From: Candidatus Omnitrophota bacterium
Lineage (GTDB): Bacteria; Omnitrophota; Gorgyraeia; Gygaellales; Profunditerraquicolaceae
Direction: 5' to 3'
NCBI GenBank assembly: GCA_016931435.1
Contig: JAFGET010000107.1
Location: 1 to 14,764, forward strand
DNA: 14,764 nucleotides
Program-made: the position numbers and the translations under genes
Notes under the pieces: model-generated
The model's database searches: none
What the model was told of the DNA's origin: nothing
Seen by the model: the letters and a program-made list of their open reading frames with translations, nothing else
Shown here: positions 6,795 through 14,410 of the stretch, piece by piece
How positions within the stretch are numbered: position 1 is the first letter of the stretch
Layout of the letters: every line of letters starts with the position of its first letter

Positions 6795-8303
6795 ATGAAA
6801 AAAAGGATAATCTTAGTTTTTGTCTGTTTATTTTTGTTCAAAGTATACGGCTTTGCGTTTATTTTATCGGAAACAGATAATGCAATATTTTCTCTGGACA
6901 GTTATTTACGCACCGACGTAACAGGATTTAAGAATACCGTAGACTTAGACAGCGCAAATAAAGACGATAACTCCGTATTTCTAGGGATAGATTATAGCTT
7001 AGGATTTAGATACGAGCATAAGAATTCTGATCTCGCCTGCTATTTAAGATTTGAGAGGAACGGGCCGGGTGATTATAGCGCGCCTCTTTTTGCGCATAAT
7101 ACCCTGATGACCTCTGGTGGCGTCATCGAAGAATACCGCGATGATGAACTATTGCCTCAGATCGAAGAATGTTGGTTAGAGGCGCCCTTGAATGACCGAC
7201 TTTTTTTTAAAACAGGGCTTTATACATATGAGGTAGGTAAAGGTTTTAGTTTAAACGGAAGCTATGAGAACTATGGCCTGACCTTTGCTTATGTTTTAGA
7301 AGACCTTGTATTAAGAATATATTACTGTCGACCGGATGTAGTTTATAAGAACCACCTGGGTCCGCGTATCCGCCAGGACGAAGAGCAGGAATATAAGTAT
7401 GAACACAACGCCTCTAATTTTTTTGCAACCGACGTCAAAATTAATATGGGCAAGAATACATTTTGGCCTTATATAGGGGTTTTGGCGGATCATACTTCAC
7501 CGGATAAAAGGTATGATCTTTTTACTTCTCCGGTGAAACGGGATATTTTAGGGACTGCAGGTTTTTCCTGGGATTTTGCAGAAGATAATTGGTCGTGGTC
7601 TTTAGAATTAGCGCGTAATTTCGGTTATGCTGAAAGCGCAGACGCGGATTATAAAGATATCACGCATACCGGGTATCTTATCTTTGCGCAGACAGGATAC
7701 AGCTTTGGAAGGCTTACTCCTTCTTTTGAGTTATTAGTTGCATCAGGCAATAAGACCCCTTCGGATGCCGCAGACGATACCACTTTGACCAGCGGAAAAA
7801 ACAGGGCTTTTAGTTCTTATTCCCCTTTGAATATGAACCTGGGAGATTCTATAAGTGCCTGCAATGTTGATTCCAGGCCCGTGGTCGCCATGGGTTGCGG
7901 GTATGGATTACAGTACGGCGTGCCTCGTCCGGGAACTCTTGCAACATCAGATTTCGATAACTTGATCATGCCTATTTTAGGGCTTGAATACGGTTTGAAT
8001 GACAAGCTTTCTTTGGGGCTAGATGTTTCTTTTATGCGCTCTTTTGAAAAAAGTGTCGCGACCCTAAACGGAGAAAATATTTACCTTTCCCGCGACCTGG
8101 GCCGGGAAATAGACATGTTCATCGATTATCAGCTTAATGAAAATACATTAGTGAGCTTTTTAGGGGGGTATTTTTTTCCGGGTAAATATTATAAAGAAAA
8201 CAGAGACGATGTATCAGGCAGTCTTTTTAATCCTTATGTAAGAGGAGATGGAAGCTCAGATTACGCGTATCAATTGGAACTTTCGTTAGAGTTTAAGTTT
8301 TGA
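6795..8303 (+). CDS. Alginate-export-like outer-membrane beta-barrel porin
   Basis: A secreted outer-membrane protein of 502 residues. The start is placed at ATG 6795 because the next residues (MKKRIILVFVCLFLFKVYG) form a classic signal peptide: a positive N-terminus and a hydrophobic core. An in-frame GTG at 6660 would add 45 residues encoded by repeat DNA and is rejected. The mature protein alternates polar and aromatic residues as in beta strands and ends in LSLEFKF, with the terminal Phe used by the outer-membrane assembly machinery. The C-terminal GREIDMFIDYQLNEN and LVSFLGGYFFPGKYY resemble the end of the alginate-export/AlgE-like porin family, where a long-range barrel strand ends in FFPG. 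The substrate is unknown; no polysaccharide genes are nearby. The gene ends 14 nt before the next start and may be cotranscribed with it. Its presence implies a double-membrane cell. Confidence 0.75.
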   Translation: MKKRIILVFVCLFLFKVYGFAFILSETDNAIFSLDSYLRTDVTGFKNTVDLDSANKDDNSVFLGIDYSLGFRYEHKNSDLACYLRFERNGPGDYSAPLFAHNTLMTSGGVIEEYRDDELLPQIEECWLEAPLNDRLFFKTGLYTYEVGKGFSLNGSYENYGLTFAYVLEDLVLRIYYCRPDVVYKNHLGPRIRQDEEQEYKYEHNASNFFATDVKINMGKNTFWPYIGVLADHTSPDKRYDLFTSPVKRDILGTAGFSWDFAEDNWSWSLELARNFGYAESADADYKDITHTGYLIFAQTGYSFGRLTPSFELLVASGNKTPSDAADDTTLTSGKNRAFSSYSPLNMNLGDSISACNVDSRPVVAMGCGYGLQYGVPRPGTLATSDFDNLIMPILGLEYGLNDKLSLGLDVSFMRSFEKSVATLNGENIYLSRDLGREIDMFIDYQLNENTLVSFLGGYFFPGKYYKENRDDVSGSLFNPYVRGDGSSDYAYQLELSLEFKF

Positions 8304-8304
8304 G

Positions 8305-8312
8305 TGAAAGGA
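8305..8312 (+). promoter_or_regulatory. Shine-Dalgarno that fixes the 8318 start
   Basis: GAAAGGAG ends 5 nt before ATG 8318. It marks that ATG as the start, rather than the in-frame TTG at 8300 inside the porin's last codons. Confidence 0.7.
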
Positions 8313-8317
8313 GCAAT

Positions 8318-8638
8318 ATGATCACAATAGAAGATTTTAAAAAAATGGAATTAAAGATCGCCCTGATAAAGGATGTGCAAGACCATCCTGATGCACAGAG
8401 GCTTTACGTAGTTACTATCGATCTAGGGGACAGGATAAAGCAGATAGTGGCAGGCATAAAGAATTTTTATCAAAAAGAAGACCTTATCGGAAAACAAGTC
8501 GTGGTCGTGGATAACCTTGAGCCGGCGATGTTGCGCGGCGTAGAAAGCCAGGGAATGCTTTTGGCAGCCCAGGATGATGAAGGCATTTGTATTGTCACAC
8601 CACAGCGCCAGGTTAAATTAGGGAGTACGGTAAAGTGA
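8318..8638 (+). CDS. Stand-alone tRNA-binding domain protein (Trbp111 / MetRS C-terminal type)
   Basis: A 106-residue single-domain protein with the OB-fold tRNA-binding domain (PF01588). This domain is found free as Trbp111 or fused to the C-terminus of methionyl-tRNA synthetase. Family features are MITIEDFKKMELKIA at the start, DHPDAQRLYVVTIDLG, IVAGIKNFY, and the signature GKQVVVVDNLEPAMLRG (about 65-81) followed by ESQGMLLAA. No synthetase catalytic domain is encoded next to it, so it is either a trans-acting subunit of MetRS or a structure-specific tRNA-binding protein. The next gene overlaps the stop by 4 nt (GTGA), placing it in an operon. It is more like MetRS-beta than CsaA in its signature. 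The domain call is secure; the partner is not known. Confidence 0.9.
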   Translation: MITIEDFKKMELKIALIKDVQDHPDAQRLYVVTIDLGDRIKQIVAGIKNFYQKEDLIGKQVVVVDNLEPAMLRGVESQGMLLAAQDDEGICIVTPQRQVKLGSTVK

Positions 8639-9141
8639 TACCTCAATTTATCCCTCAAGAAGCATGCTTGAAATGCCAAGGGTGCTGTAGGTTCCGCGAA
8701 AGCGATTCCGTATGGCTGCCCTGTCTTTTAGAAGAGGAAATCCAGGACCTCCTGGATAAGAACATCCCTGCTGTCAGTATCTCTATAGAAAGAAAGATCC
8801 AGCCAGTAGCAAATCCTAAAGGTGATGGTTTTATCTGTGCTTTCTTTGATATCGCAGCCAACGAATGCAAGATATATGAATCCCGCCCTTTTGAATGCCA
8901 GCTCTACCCTTTTCTTTTGAACCTACGGGATAAATCCGTGATCTTGACCGTAGACTTAAACTGCCCCTATTTAACGGATAAACTAAATACCCCGGAATTC
9001 AAGAAATATACGCAAGAGCTGGTCGCCTACCTTAATGCCCCCAAGCAGATCAGCCTGCTTAAGAACAATCCTCACATCCTGCAGGCATACGAAGATTTGG
9101 GCAAGACGATAGAACTCAAGCTATCAGATGAGATTAAATAA
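8635..9141 (+). CDS. YkgJ-family CxxCxxCC protein
   Basis: A 168-residue protein of the YkgJ family (PF03692), described as a putative zinc- or iron-chelating domain of unknown cellular role. The N-terminal cluster CLKCQGCC supplies C11, C14, C17 and C18. Further conserved positions are C68 in DGFICAFFD, C78 in NECKIYESRPFECQLYPF, and C88. The segment CKIYExRPxxCxxYPF is the family's best signature. The start is GTG at 8635, overlapping the previous stop by 4 nt; no better start is available before the first Cys. Its last 14 nt overlap the DUF2156 gene. The metal and the reaction cannot be inferred; a link to tRNA or folate metabolism is suggested only by the operon. Confidence 0.9.
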   Translation: MIPQFIPQEACLKCQGCCRFRESDSVWLPCLLEEEIQDLLDKNIPAVSISIERKIQPVANPKGDGFICAFFDIAANECKIYESRPFECQLYPFLLNLRDKSVILTVDLNCPYLTDKLNTPEFKKYTQELVAYLNAPKQISLLKNNPHILQAYEDLGKTIELKLSDEIK

Positions 9142-10042
9142 GCTCTCCCTTAAAGACAAGAGGTTGTTTGATAGATATTTGAGCCTTACCCCGCATGAGC
9201 TTTCTGTCTATTCATTCGTAAATATCTATATATGGAAGGCGCTTTTTGAAATATACTGGGCGGTAATAGAGAAAAATCTCTGCGTGTTTTTTAAAGATAG
9301 GATCGGGTTGTTCATGTATTTAGAGCCTTTATCAAAAAACCCTTCCCCCCGCGCTCTTAGCCAAGCTTTTAGGATCATGGACAGTTTTAATAAGAACAAA
9401 AGCATCTGCCGTATAGAGAATATCGAAGAAAAAAACCTTGATCTTTACCGTAAACTTGGGTATGGCTGCGTAGCTAAAGAGGGAGATTATTTATGTATAA
9501 GCAGAGACCTGGCTGAACTTAAAGGTAACCGTTTTAAATCTAAGCGTTCCTCAGTCAACTATTTTCTCAAAAATTACAACTTTAATTATGCGGCATATTC
9601 TCAAAAAGACGAGCCAGCCTGTCTTAGTTTATATAGTTCATGGATGAGTGGTAGAAAATGCGAAAATCGTGATAAAATATACTGTGGGATGCTTGAGGAT
9701 AGCTTTTCCTGCCTGAAGATACTATTGCAGGATTATTCCAAGCTAGAATGTATTGGCAGGGTGGTTAAGGTCAGGGGTAAGGCCGGGGCTTTTACTTTTG
9801 GATTCCCGTTAAATAAAGATACTTTTTGTATACTATATGAAGTAACGGATCTGTCCATTAAGGGCCTGGCGCAGTTCATCTTTTGGAAATTCTCAAACGA
9901 ATTAAAGGGGTACCGCTATATCAATATCATGGATGATTCAGGATTGGAGAATCTAAAGCGGGTCAAGCTTTCTTTTTGCCCGGACAGGCTTGTGTCAGCA
10001 TATATTGTCTTAAAAAAATACCCCCAAGACAGGGTCCGCTGA
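9128..10042 (+). CDS. DUF2156 protein (GNAT-fold, aminoacyl/acyl-transferase-like)
   Basis: A 304-residue protein matching DUF2156 (PF09924), the fold shared with the catalytic part of MprF-type lysyl-phosphatidylglycerol synthases and FemX-like aminoacyltransferases. Segments pointing to this are DYLCISRDLAELKGNRFKSK (about 119-138), the later GKAGAFTFGFPL and ILYEVTDLSIKGLAQFIFW, and YINIMDDSGLENLKRVKLSF near the C-terminus. No transmembrane segment precedes the domain, unlike MprF, so it is the small soluble form. Such proteins could use aminoacyl-tRNA, which would fit the tRNA-binding protein two genes upstream, but that is inference. ATG 9128 overlaps the preceding gene by 14 nt. A strong ribosome site is lacking, suggesting translational coupling. 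Confidence 0.85.
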   Translation: MRLNKLSLKDKRLFDRYLSLTPHELSVYSFVNIYIWKALFEIYWAVIEKNLCVFFKDRIGLFMYLEPLSKNPSPRALSQAFRIMDSFNKNKSICRIENIEEKNLDLYRKLGYGCVAKEGDYLCISRDLAELKGNRFKSKRSSVNYFLKNYNFNYAAYSQKDEPACLSLYSSWMSGRKCENRDKIYCGMLEDSFSCLKILLQDYSKLECIGRVVKVRGKAGAFTFGFPLNKDTFCILYEVTDLSIKGLAQFIFWKFSNELKGYRYINIMDDSGLENLKRVKLSFCPDRLVSAYIVLKKYPQDRVR

Positions 10043-10048
10043 TGTTTT

Positions 10049-10870
10049 ATGAATAAACATATTGACGGAGTTGAATTCACGATATTTGATACCGAGACCA
10101 CCGGACTGTTTTCGCAGTCAGGGGATAGGATAGTTGAGATTGCAGCCCTGAAGGTCAAGGGCGATAAGGAGATCTCTAAGTTCCAAAGCCTGGTTAATCC
10201 TGGGCGCTTGATATCTCCGGGGGCCTTTGAGGTAAACCGGATCACGCAGGAGATGTTAGAAGATGCTCCTGCTATGGAAAGAATAATTCCTGATTTCTTA
10301 GGATTTATTCAAGACAGTGTCCTTGCTACTTATAACGCGCCTTTTGATCTGGGCTTCTTGAATAACGAGCTAAAGCTCTGTGGACACGAATCCTTAGACG
10401 GTGTATTGGTTATAGACATATTACAGATGGCCAGGCGTCTTCTGCCCGGATTGGAGCGCCATGCCCTTTGGTTTGTAGCAGAGAGCCTTGGAATCAGGAT
10501 CAAACAGGAGCATCGTGCATTTTCCGATGTAATACTTAGTTGGGAAGTCTTCAAGAAACTTAAGGATCTATTGAAGGCAAAGAAAATCCATGATTTTTCC
10601 AATGTCTCTTCGCTTTTCGGGATAAACGCGTATTTCTTAGACGACTTGAATAATCAAAAGATAACTCAGATACAGCAGGCGATAGATCTGGGGGTGAAAC
10701 TTAAGATAAGGTATCTGGCAGGAGTAGATGCCTCTGTTTCCTGTCGTGAGGTCATCCCTAAAGAGATTAGGCGCGATAGAGAGCGCAGCTACCTTGTTGG
10801 TTATTGTTGCTTAAGGAACGATGAGCGCACTTTCCGTATAGATGGAATACTACATATTGAGATCGTATAA
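10049..10870 (+). CDS. DEDDh 3'-5' exonuclease fused to a C-terminal WYL domain
   Basis: The N-terminal about 170 residues are a DnaQ-like (Pol III epsilon family) exonuclease. The DEDDh catalytic set is complete: D14 and E16 in IFDTETTG, D100 in NAPFDLGFL, H155 and D160 in EHRAFSD. Hydrolysis of single-stranded DNA or RNA from the 3' end with two metal ions is therefore likely. Residues about 205-273 (AIDLGVKLKIRYLAG to YLVGYCCLRNDERTFRIDGI) match a WYL domain, a nucleic-acid or nucleotide-sensing SH3-like module usually found in transcription regulators. The fusion suggests ligand- or DNA-controlled nuclease activity. The gene starts 6 nt after the DUF2156 stop and overlaps pabB by 29 nt. 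Because it lacks the polymerase-binding tail of DnaQ, it is probably a repair or RNA-processing nuclease rather than the proofreading subunit. Confidence 0.88.
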   Translation: MNKHIDGVEFTIFDTETTGLFSQSGDRIVEIAALKVKGDKEISKFQSLVNPGRLISPGAFEVNRITQEMLEDAPAMERIIPDFLGFIQDSVLATYNAPFDLGFLNNELKLCGHESLDGVLVIDILQMARRLLPGLERHALWFVAESLGIRIKQEHRAFSDVILSWEVFKKLKDLLKAKKIHDFSNVSSLFGINAYFLDDLNNQKITQIQQAIDLGVKLKIRYLAGVDASVSCREVIPKEIRRDRERSYLVGYCCLRNDERTFRIDGILHIEIV

Positions 10871-12212
10871 ATTAAAGGCAGACGCGTTTTCTATTTTTAC
10901 CGCGTTGAACAAAGAAAAAAACTGTTTTTTCTTAGACAGCAGCTTAAGCTTAAACGGATGCGGCAGGTTTTCATTCTTTGGCATCGATCCATTTTTGATC
11001 GTTAAGACTAAAAATGAAGACCCTTTTGTGAAGTTAAAAGAGGCGTTGGCGCCGTACGAAAATAAACCGCCTAAAAACAACATCCCTTTTTTAGGCGGCG
11101 CGGTTGGCTACCTAGCGTATGATTTAGGCGTAATTTTAGAAAAAAAGATAAAAAGAAAGAATGCTCCGAGCTTGGATATCCCGGATAGTTTTTTTGCCTT
11201 TTATAATAACACGATAGTCATCGATCACCGTAAGAACCTACTTTATATTTTTTGCGTTGGATACCCGGAAAAGTCTTACCGAAAAAAGCAGCTATTGGCA
11301 GAAAGTAATTTTAAGAAAATATCGGATTTAATTTGTAATATAGGATCCGGAAGGAGGAACAAAAGTCACCGGAATGCCGATCCAGACCGTCCGGTTTTAT
11401 CTTCTAATTTCACTAAAAGTGGTTATATTTCAGCCGTAAAAAAGGCAAAGGCTTATATCAAGGCAGGAGATATCTATCAGGTCAATCTTTCCCAGCAGTT
11501 CAGCGCCAAGAGCAGTCTTTCTGCTTTACTCCTATACCAGCGATTACGCCAGCTCAGCCCGTCTTCTTTTAGCGCATATTTTGACGCAGGAAGCTTTCAG
11601 ATCTTAAGCTCATCTCCGGAAAGGTTTTTGAAGTTATCAGAAGACAAGGTCATCACCTCACCGATGAAGGGCACGCGTCCACGGTCATCGGATAAGTCTA
11701 AGGACATAAGGCTTAGAAAGGAGCTTTTAGAGAGCCCAAAAGACAAGGCGGAGCTCCTTATGATCGTAGATCTGGAGCGCAATGATTTAGGGAGAGTCTG
11801 CGATTATGACTCTATCAGAGTAAGAGAATTAAGGAGCCTTGAGGAATATCGCACGGTATTTCAGACAACCGCTACCGTAGAAGGCAGGCTACATAAGAGT
11901 AAGGACCGCATAGACCTATTGCGTGCATGTTTCCCGGGAGGTTCGATTACTGGGTGTCCCAAAATCAGGTCCATGGAGATAATAGAGGAGCTTGAACCGG
12001 ACAGGCGTTCTGTATATACCGGATGTCTGGGGTATTTAAGTTTTTCCGGGGGGATGGATTTTAATATTTTAATCCGTACGATATTAAAAAAAGGCGAAGA
12101 CCTGTATTTTAACGCAGGAGGCGGTATTGTCGCGGACTCTCTGCCCGATAAAGAATACGAAGAGACCCTTGTAAAGGCAAAGGCGATGATGAAAGCAATC
12201 AGCGCCCTATAA
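10842..12212 (+). CDS. pabB: Aminodeoxychorismate synthase component I
   Basis: This enzyme converts chorismate plus ammonia to 4-amino-4-deoxychorismate, the first committed step to the folate precursor 4-aminobenzoate. The 456 residues fit PabB. PMKGT at 274-278 contains K276, the catalytic lysine of the PIKGT motif that separates PabB from anthranilate synthase (PIAGT). Other chorismate-binding motifs are GDIYQVNLSQQF (209-220), ELLMIVDLERNDLGRVC, PGGSITGCPKIRSMEIIEE (365-383), and NAGGGIVADS near the end. The ATG start lies 29 nt inside the exonuclease gene; an in-frame TTG at 10857 is an alternative. The pabC gene follows after 25 nt. The PabA glutaminase partner is not in the window, so ammonia must come from PabA encoded elsewhere or from a shared TrpG. 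Confidence 0.94.
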   Translation: MEYYILRSYKLKADAFSIFTALNKEKNCFFLDSSLSLNGCGRFSFFGIDPFLIVKTKNEDPFVKLKEALAPYENKPPKNNIPFLGGAVGYLAYDLGVILEKKIKRKNAPSLDIPDSFFAFYNNTIVIDHRKNLLYIFCVGYPEKSYRKKQLLAESNFKKISDLICNIGSGRRNKSHRNADPDRPVLSSNFTKSGYISAVKKAKAYIKAGDIYQVNLSQQFSAKSSLSALLLYQRLRQLSPSSFSAYFDAGSFQILSSSPERFLKLSEDKVITSPMKGTRPRSSDKSKDIRLRKELLESPKDKAELLMIVDLERNDLGRVCDYDSIRVRELRSLEEYRTVFQTTATVEGRLHKSKDRIDLLRACFPGGSITGCPKIRSMEIIEELEPDRRSVYTGCLGYLSFSGGMDFNILIRTILKKGEDLYFNAGGGIVADSLPDKEYEETLVKAKAMMKAISAL

Positions 12213-12237
12213 AATTAGCGCGTTTTTGAAGATTATT

Positions 12238-13059
12238 ATGGTTAAGACAGCAGTTTTTTTAAACGGCAAGTTTATTAAAGAAGATAAAGCTAAAGTTTCG
12301 ACGTTATCTCCCGGGTTTTTATACGGATGGGGGTTATTTGAGACGATGCGCTCACGCGGCAATAGGATAATCTATTTACAAGAGCATCTGAAGAGGCTCA
12401 GGGGCTCAGCGGCATTAATTGGTTTAAAATGCCCCTATACCTTAGGGCAACTAGAAAAGGCCATCATAAAAACAGTGTCTTTGTCCGGCGCTTGGGATTG
12501 CTACGTAAAGGTCGTGTTAAGTAAATCCGAAAAAAGCTGCGATATCATTATAATCGCCAAGAAATATACACCTCCTTCTTTGACGAAATATCTTCGGGGT
12601 TTTGAAGCCTCGATTTCTTCCTTGAGGCAAAACAGGGATAATTTTTTAGCGCGTATCAAAAGCACGAGCTACCTTTTTTATCAAACGGCATATTCGGAAG
12701 CTAAAAAAAATGGATGCGACGAAGCGCTTATCTTAAATAACAGCGGGCATATTTGCGAAGGAAGCCGTGCTAATTTATTCTTTGTAAAAGACGATCAGTT
12801 GTTCACTCCCTCGTTAGAATGCGGATGTTTATCCGGAGTTACAAGGAAGTTTATTCTTGATACAGCGAAAAAATATAGAATAAGATCAAAGCAGGGTGAT
12901 TTTCGCTGCGTAGATTTATATTCTTGTAACGAGGCTTTTCTGACCAATTCTTTGATAGGGGTCATGCCGTTAAGCAGATTGGAGAATAGGGATATCGGTA
13001 AGGGTTCCAAACGCCGGATGGCAGATTTTTTTATGTCAAAATGGAATTTAAAAAAATAA
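12238..13059 (+). CDS. pabC: 4-amino-4-deoxychorismate lyase (fold-type IV PLP enzyme)
   Basis: This enzyme splits aminodeoxychorismate into 4-aminobenzoate and pyruvate. The 273-residue class IV aminotransferase fold has the PLP lysine K141 in RIKSTSYL, the conserved E174 in CEGSRANLFFV, and SGVTR (199-203). FLTNSLIGVMPL near the C-terminus matches the PabC pattern (NSL-G--P) rather than the GTAAEVTP type of branched-chain aminotransferases. Position directly after pabB supports lyase function, although D-amino-acid aminotransferases are close relatives. ATG 12238 gives the usual N-terminus (VFLNGKFI); an in-frame TTG at 12226 would add only four residues. The last 19 nt overlap the HypF-like gene. 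Confidence 0.88.
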   Translation: MVKTAVFLNGKFIKEDKAKVSTLSPGFLYGWGLFETMRSRGNRIIYLQEHLKRLRGSAALIGLKCPYTLGQLEKAIIKTVSLSGAWDCYVKVVLSKSEKSCDIIIIAKKYTPPSLTKYLRGFEASISSLRQNRDNFLARIKSTSYLFYQTAYSEAKKNGCDEALILNNSGHICEGSRANLFFVKDDQLFTPSLECGCLSGVTRKFILDTAKKYRIRSKQGDFRCVDLYSCNEAFLTNSLIGVMPLSRLENRDIGKGSKRRMADFFMSKWNLKK

Positions 13060-14192
13060 GAGTCCCTTTTAAGGTTAAAGAACCTGTCCTTGCCCTGGGG
13101 GCGCATGTCAAGAATACGGTTTGTTTTGTTGAAGACAACGCAGCCTTCCTGAGTTCACCCCAGGGGAATCTAGATAATCTGAAGGACTTTTTAGGATTTG
13201 AACGCGCCGTAAAGTATTTTTTGAAGAAAAGCCCTGCAGTTATCTCTTATGATCTGCATCCGGAATATCAATCCAGCAAATATGCCGTAGCTTTATCCGA
13301 TCATTACCCGCTATTAGCCGTTCAGCACCACCATGCCCATATTGTCTCCTGCATGGCAGAGAATAACCTGCGCAATGAAAAAGTCATCGGGGTAGCTTTT
13401 GACGGAACAGGGCTGGGCCTGGATAACCGGCTTTGGGGAGCCGAGTTTTTAATTTGCGATTACGGTAAATTTATACGTAAGGCTTACCTGAAGGAAATCC
13501 CGCTATTAGGACAGGAAATGGCAATCAGGGAACCTTGGAGGTTGGCAGCTTGCTGGCTCTACCAAATCTATAAAGAAAGATTTTTAAATCTTCAAATCAG
13601 CCTTGTAAAGAAAATCGATAGAAGAAAATGGCAGGTCCTGAGAAAGATGTATCTGGGGGGGATTAATTCTTCTTTAGCCAGCAGTATGGGCAGGTTATTC
13701 GATGCGGCTTCAAGCCTTATCCTAGGAAAATTGCGGGCGGATTTTGAAGCGGAACTGGCTGTAGAATTAGAAAAGACAGGTGTCAGGTGCCAAGTACCTG
13801 CCTGTCAGGCAGGAAGGTCATGCGTCAGTTATAATTTTAAGATCGCTAAGAATAAGAATGGTTATATTTTGGACCCCAGGCCTATATTTAAACAGATAGT
13901 CGATGATCTAAAAGCTAAAGAGCCTCGGGAAAAAATAGCCTATCGTTTTCATCTGACTATAGCGGAAATGATAAAGAAGACGTGTATTATCCTAAGGAAA
14001 GATACAAAAATAAACAAAGTGGCGTTATCCGGAGGAGTATTCCAAAATAACCTTTTACTCTCTTTGGTTTTAGATTTATTATATAAGGAAGATTTTGTCA
14101 TTTTGCAGCATAAACAATTGCCGAATAATGATGCAAGCCTTTCTTTCGGCCAGGCGGTAACTGCCGCGTTTAGAACCAAGCTCCTCGTATAG
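13041..14192 (+). CDS. Stand-alone HypF C-terminal (Kae1-like carbamoyltransferase) domain
   Basis: The 383 residues cover only the C-terminal half of HypF, which makes the thiocarboxamide/cyanide ligand of [NiFe]-hydrogenase from carbamoyl phosphate. Motifs in order are PVLALGAHVKNT (15-26), AVQHHHAHIVSCMAE with the metal-binding histidines (93-107), DGTG (121-124), REPWR (163-167), SSMGRLFDAASSL (214-226), ALSGGVFQN (328-336) and PNND (361-364). The acylphosphatase, zinc-finger and YrdC-like domains that precede this in full HypF (about 750 residues) are absent, and the upstream DNA is the end of pabC. It is therefore a split HypF, a truncated relic, or a Kae1-family carbamoyltransferase with another substrate. 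No other hyp or hydrogenase genes are present. Two oddities are a REP-like palindrome encoded in frame at 13797-13813 and a C-terminus (KLLV and the stop) written by repeat DNA. Confidence 0.85.
   Translation: MEFKKIRVPFKVKEPVLALGAHVKNTVCFVEDNAAFLSSPQGNLDNLKDFLGFERAVKYFLKKSPAVISYDLHPEYQSSKYAVALSDHYPLLAVQHHHAHIVSCMAENNLRNEKVIGVAFDGTGLGLDNRLWGAEFLICDYGKFIRKAYLKEIPLLGQEMAIREPWRLAACWLYQIYKERFLNLQISLVKKIDRRKWQVLRKMYLGGINSSLASSMGRLFDAASSLILGKLRADFEAELAVELEKTGVRCQVPACQAGRSCVSYNFKIAKNKNGYILDPRPIFKQIVDDLKAKEPREKIAYRFHLTIAEMIKKTCIILRKDTKINKVALSGGVFQNNLLLSLVLDLLYKEDFVILQHKQLPNNDASLSFGQAVTAAFRTKLLV
13775..13813. repeat. REP-like palindromic element inside the HypF-like gene
   Basis: CCTGCCTG (13797-13804) and CAGGCAGG (13806-13813) are reverse complements around one base. 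An upstream overlapping hairpin is GACAG/CTGTC with CAGGT/ACCTG. It encodes part of a Cys/Gly-rich stretch (CQVPACQAGRSC, residues 250-261) in a variable part of the family. A similar CTGCCT-GCCGGT-AGGCAG palindrome occurs at 14295-14312. Confidence 0.6.
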
Positions 14193-14233
14193 CGCTCGAA
14201 GATTTTGTTGAAATCTTCTCGCATACTCGGAGT
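14180..14233. repeat. Hairpin repeat A, copy 1
   Basis: A 54-nt unit identical to 14420-14473 and differing at one base from 14655-14708. Stem pieces are CTCC/GGAG, GTAT/ATAC, GCG/CGC and the inner GAAGATTT (14198-14205)/AAATCTTC (14211-14218), closed by a TGTTG loop. The HypF-like stop codon (14190-14192) lies within it. Confidence 0.9.
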
Positions 14234-14383
14234 TACCGCAGAAAGGCGGTACGCCGGCGCGTCCTATAGCGCCGGGCGATCCCGCTATTGCGGTCTGCCT
14301 GCCGGTAGGCAGGGATTTTACTTAAAAAAGCATATTAACACCCCAGCTTATAGGAATGCTGGGTGTACCCCTTTACTTGGGTA
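14234..14383. repeat. Non-coding hairpin cluster between A copies 1 and 2
   Basis: Successive inverted repeats are TACCGC/GCGGTA (14234-14251), CCGGCGC/GCGCCGG (14254-14275), CTGCCT/AGGCAG (14295-14312), ACACCCCAGC/GCTGGGTGT with one bulged C (14338-14366), and TACCC/GGGTA (14366-14383). No ORF or known RNA family is recognised. Confidence 0.6.
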
Positions 14384-14393
14384 ATTCGGCCCA

Positions 14394-14410
14394 ATCCGCC
14401 TACGGCGGAT
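14394..14410. repeat. Hairpin C, variant 0
   Basis: ATCCGCC (14394-14400) and GGCGGAT (14404-14410) pair around a TAC loop. It has the same flanks as the later C hairpins: AATTCGGCCCA before and GGCCTCATTG after. Only the stem is different. Confidence 0.7.

Noticed and set aside
8300..8317. TTG start for the tRNA-binding protein
   Set aside because: It lies in the porin's last codons, and the GAAAGGAG site points to ATG 8318.
10842..12212. Anthranilate synthase component I (TrpE)
   Set aside because: The PMKGT motif has the lysine specific to aminodeoxychorismate synthase, and a PabC-like lyase follows.
12226..12237. TTG start for pabC four codons upstream
   Set aside because: ATG 12238 gives the normal family N-terminus, and no ribosome site favours the TTG.
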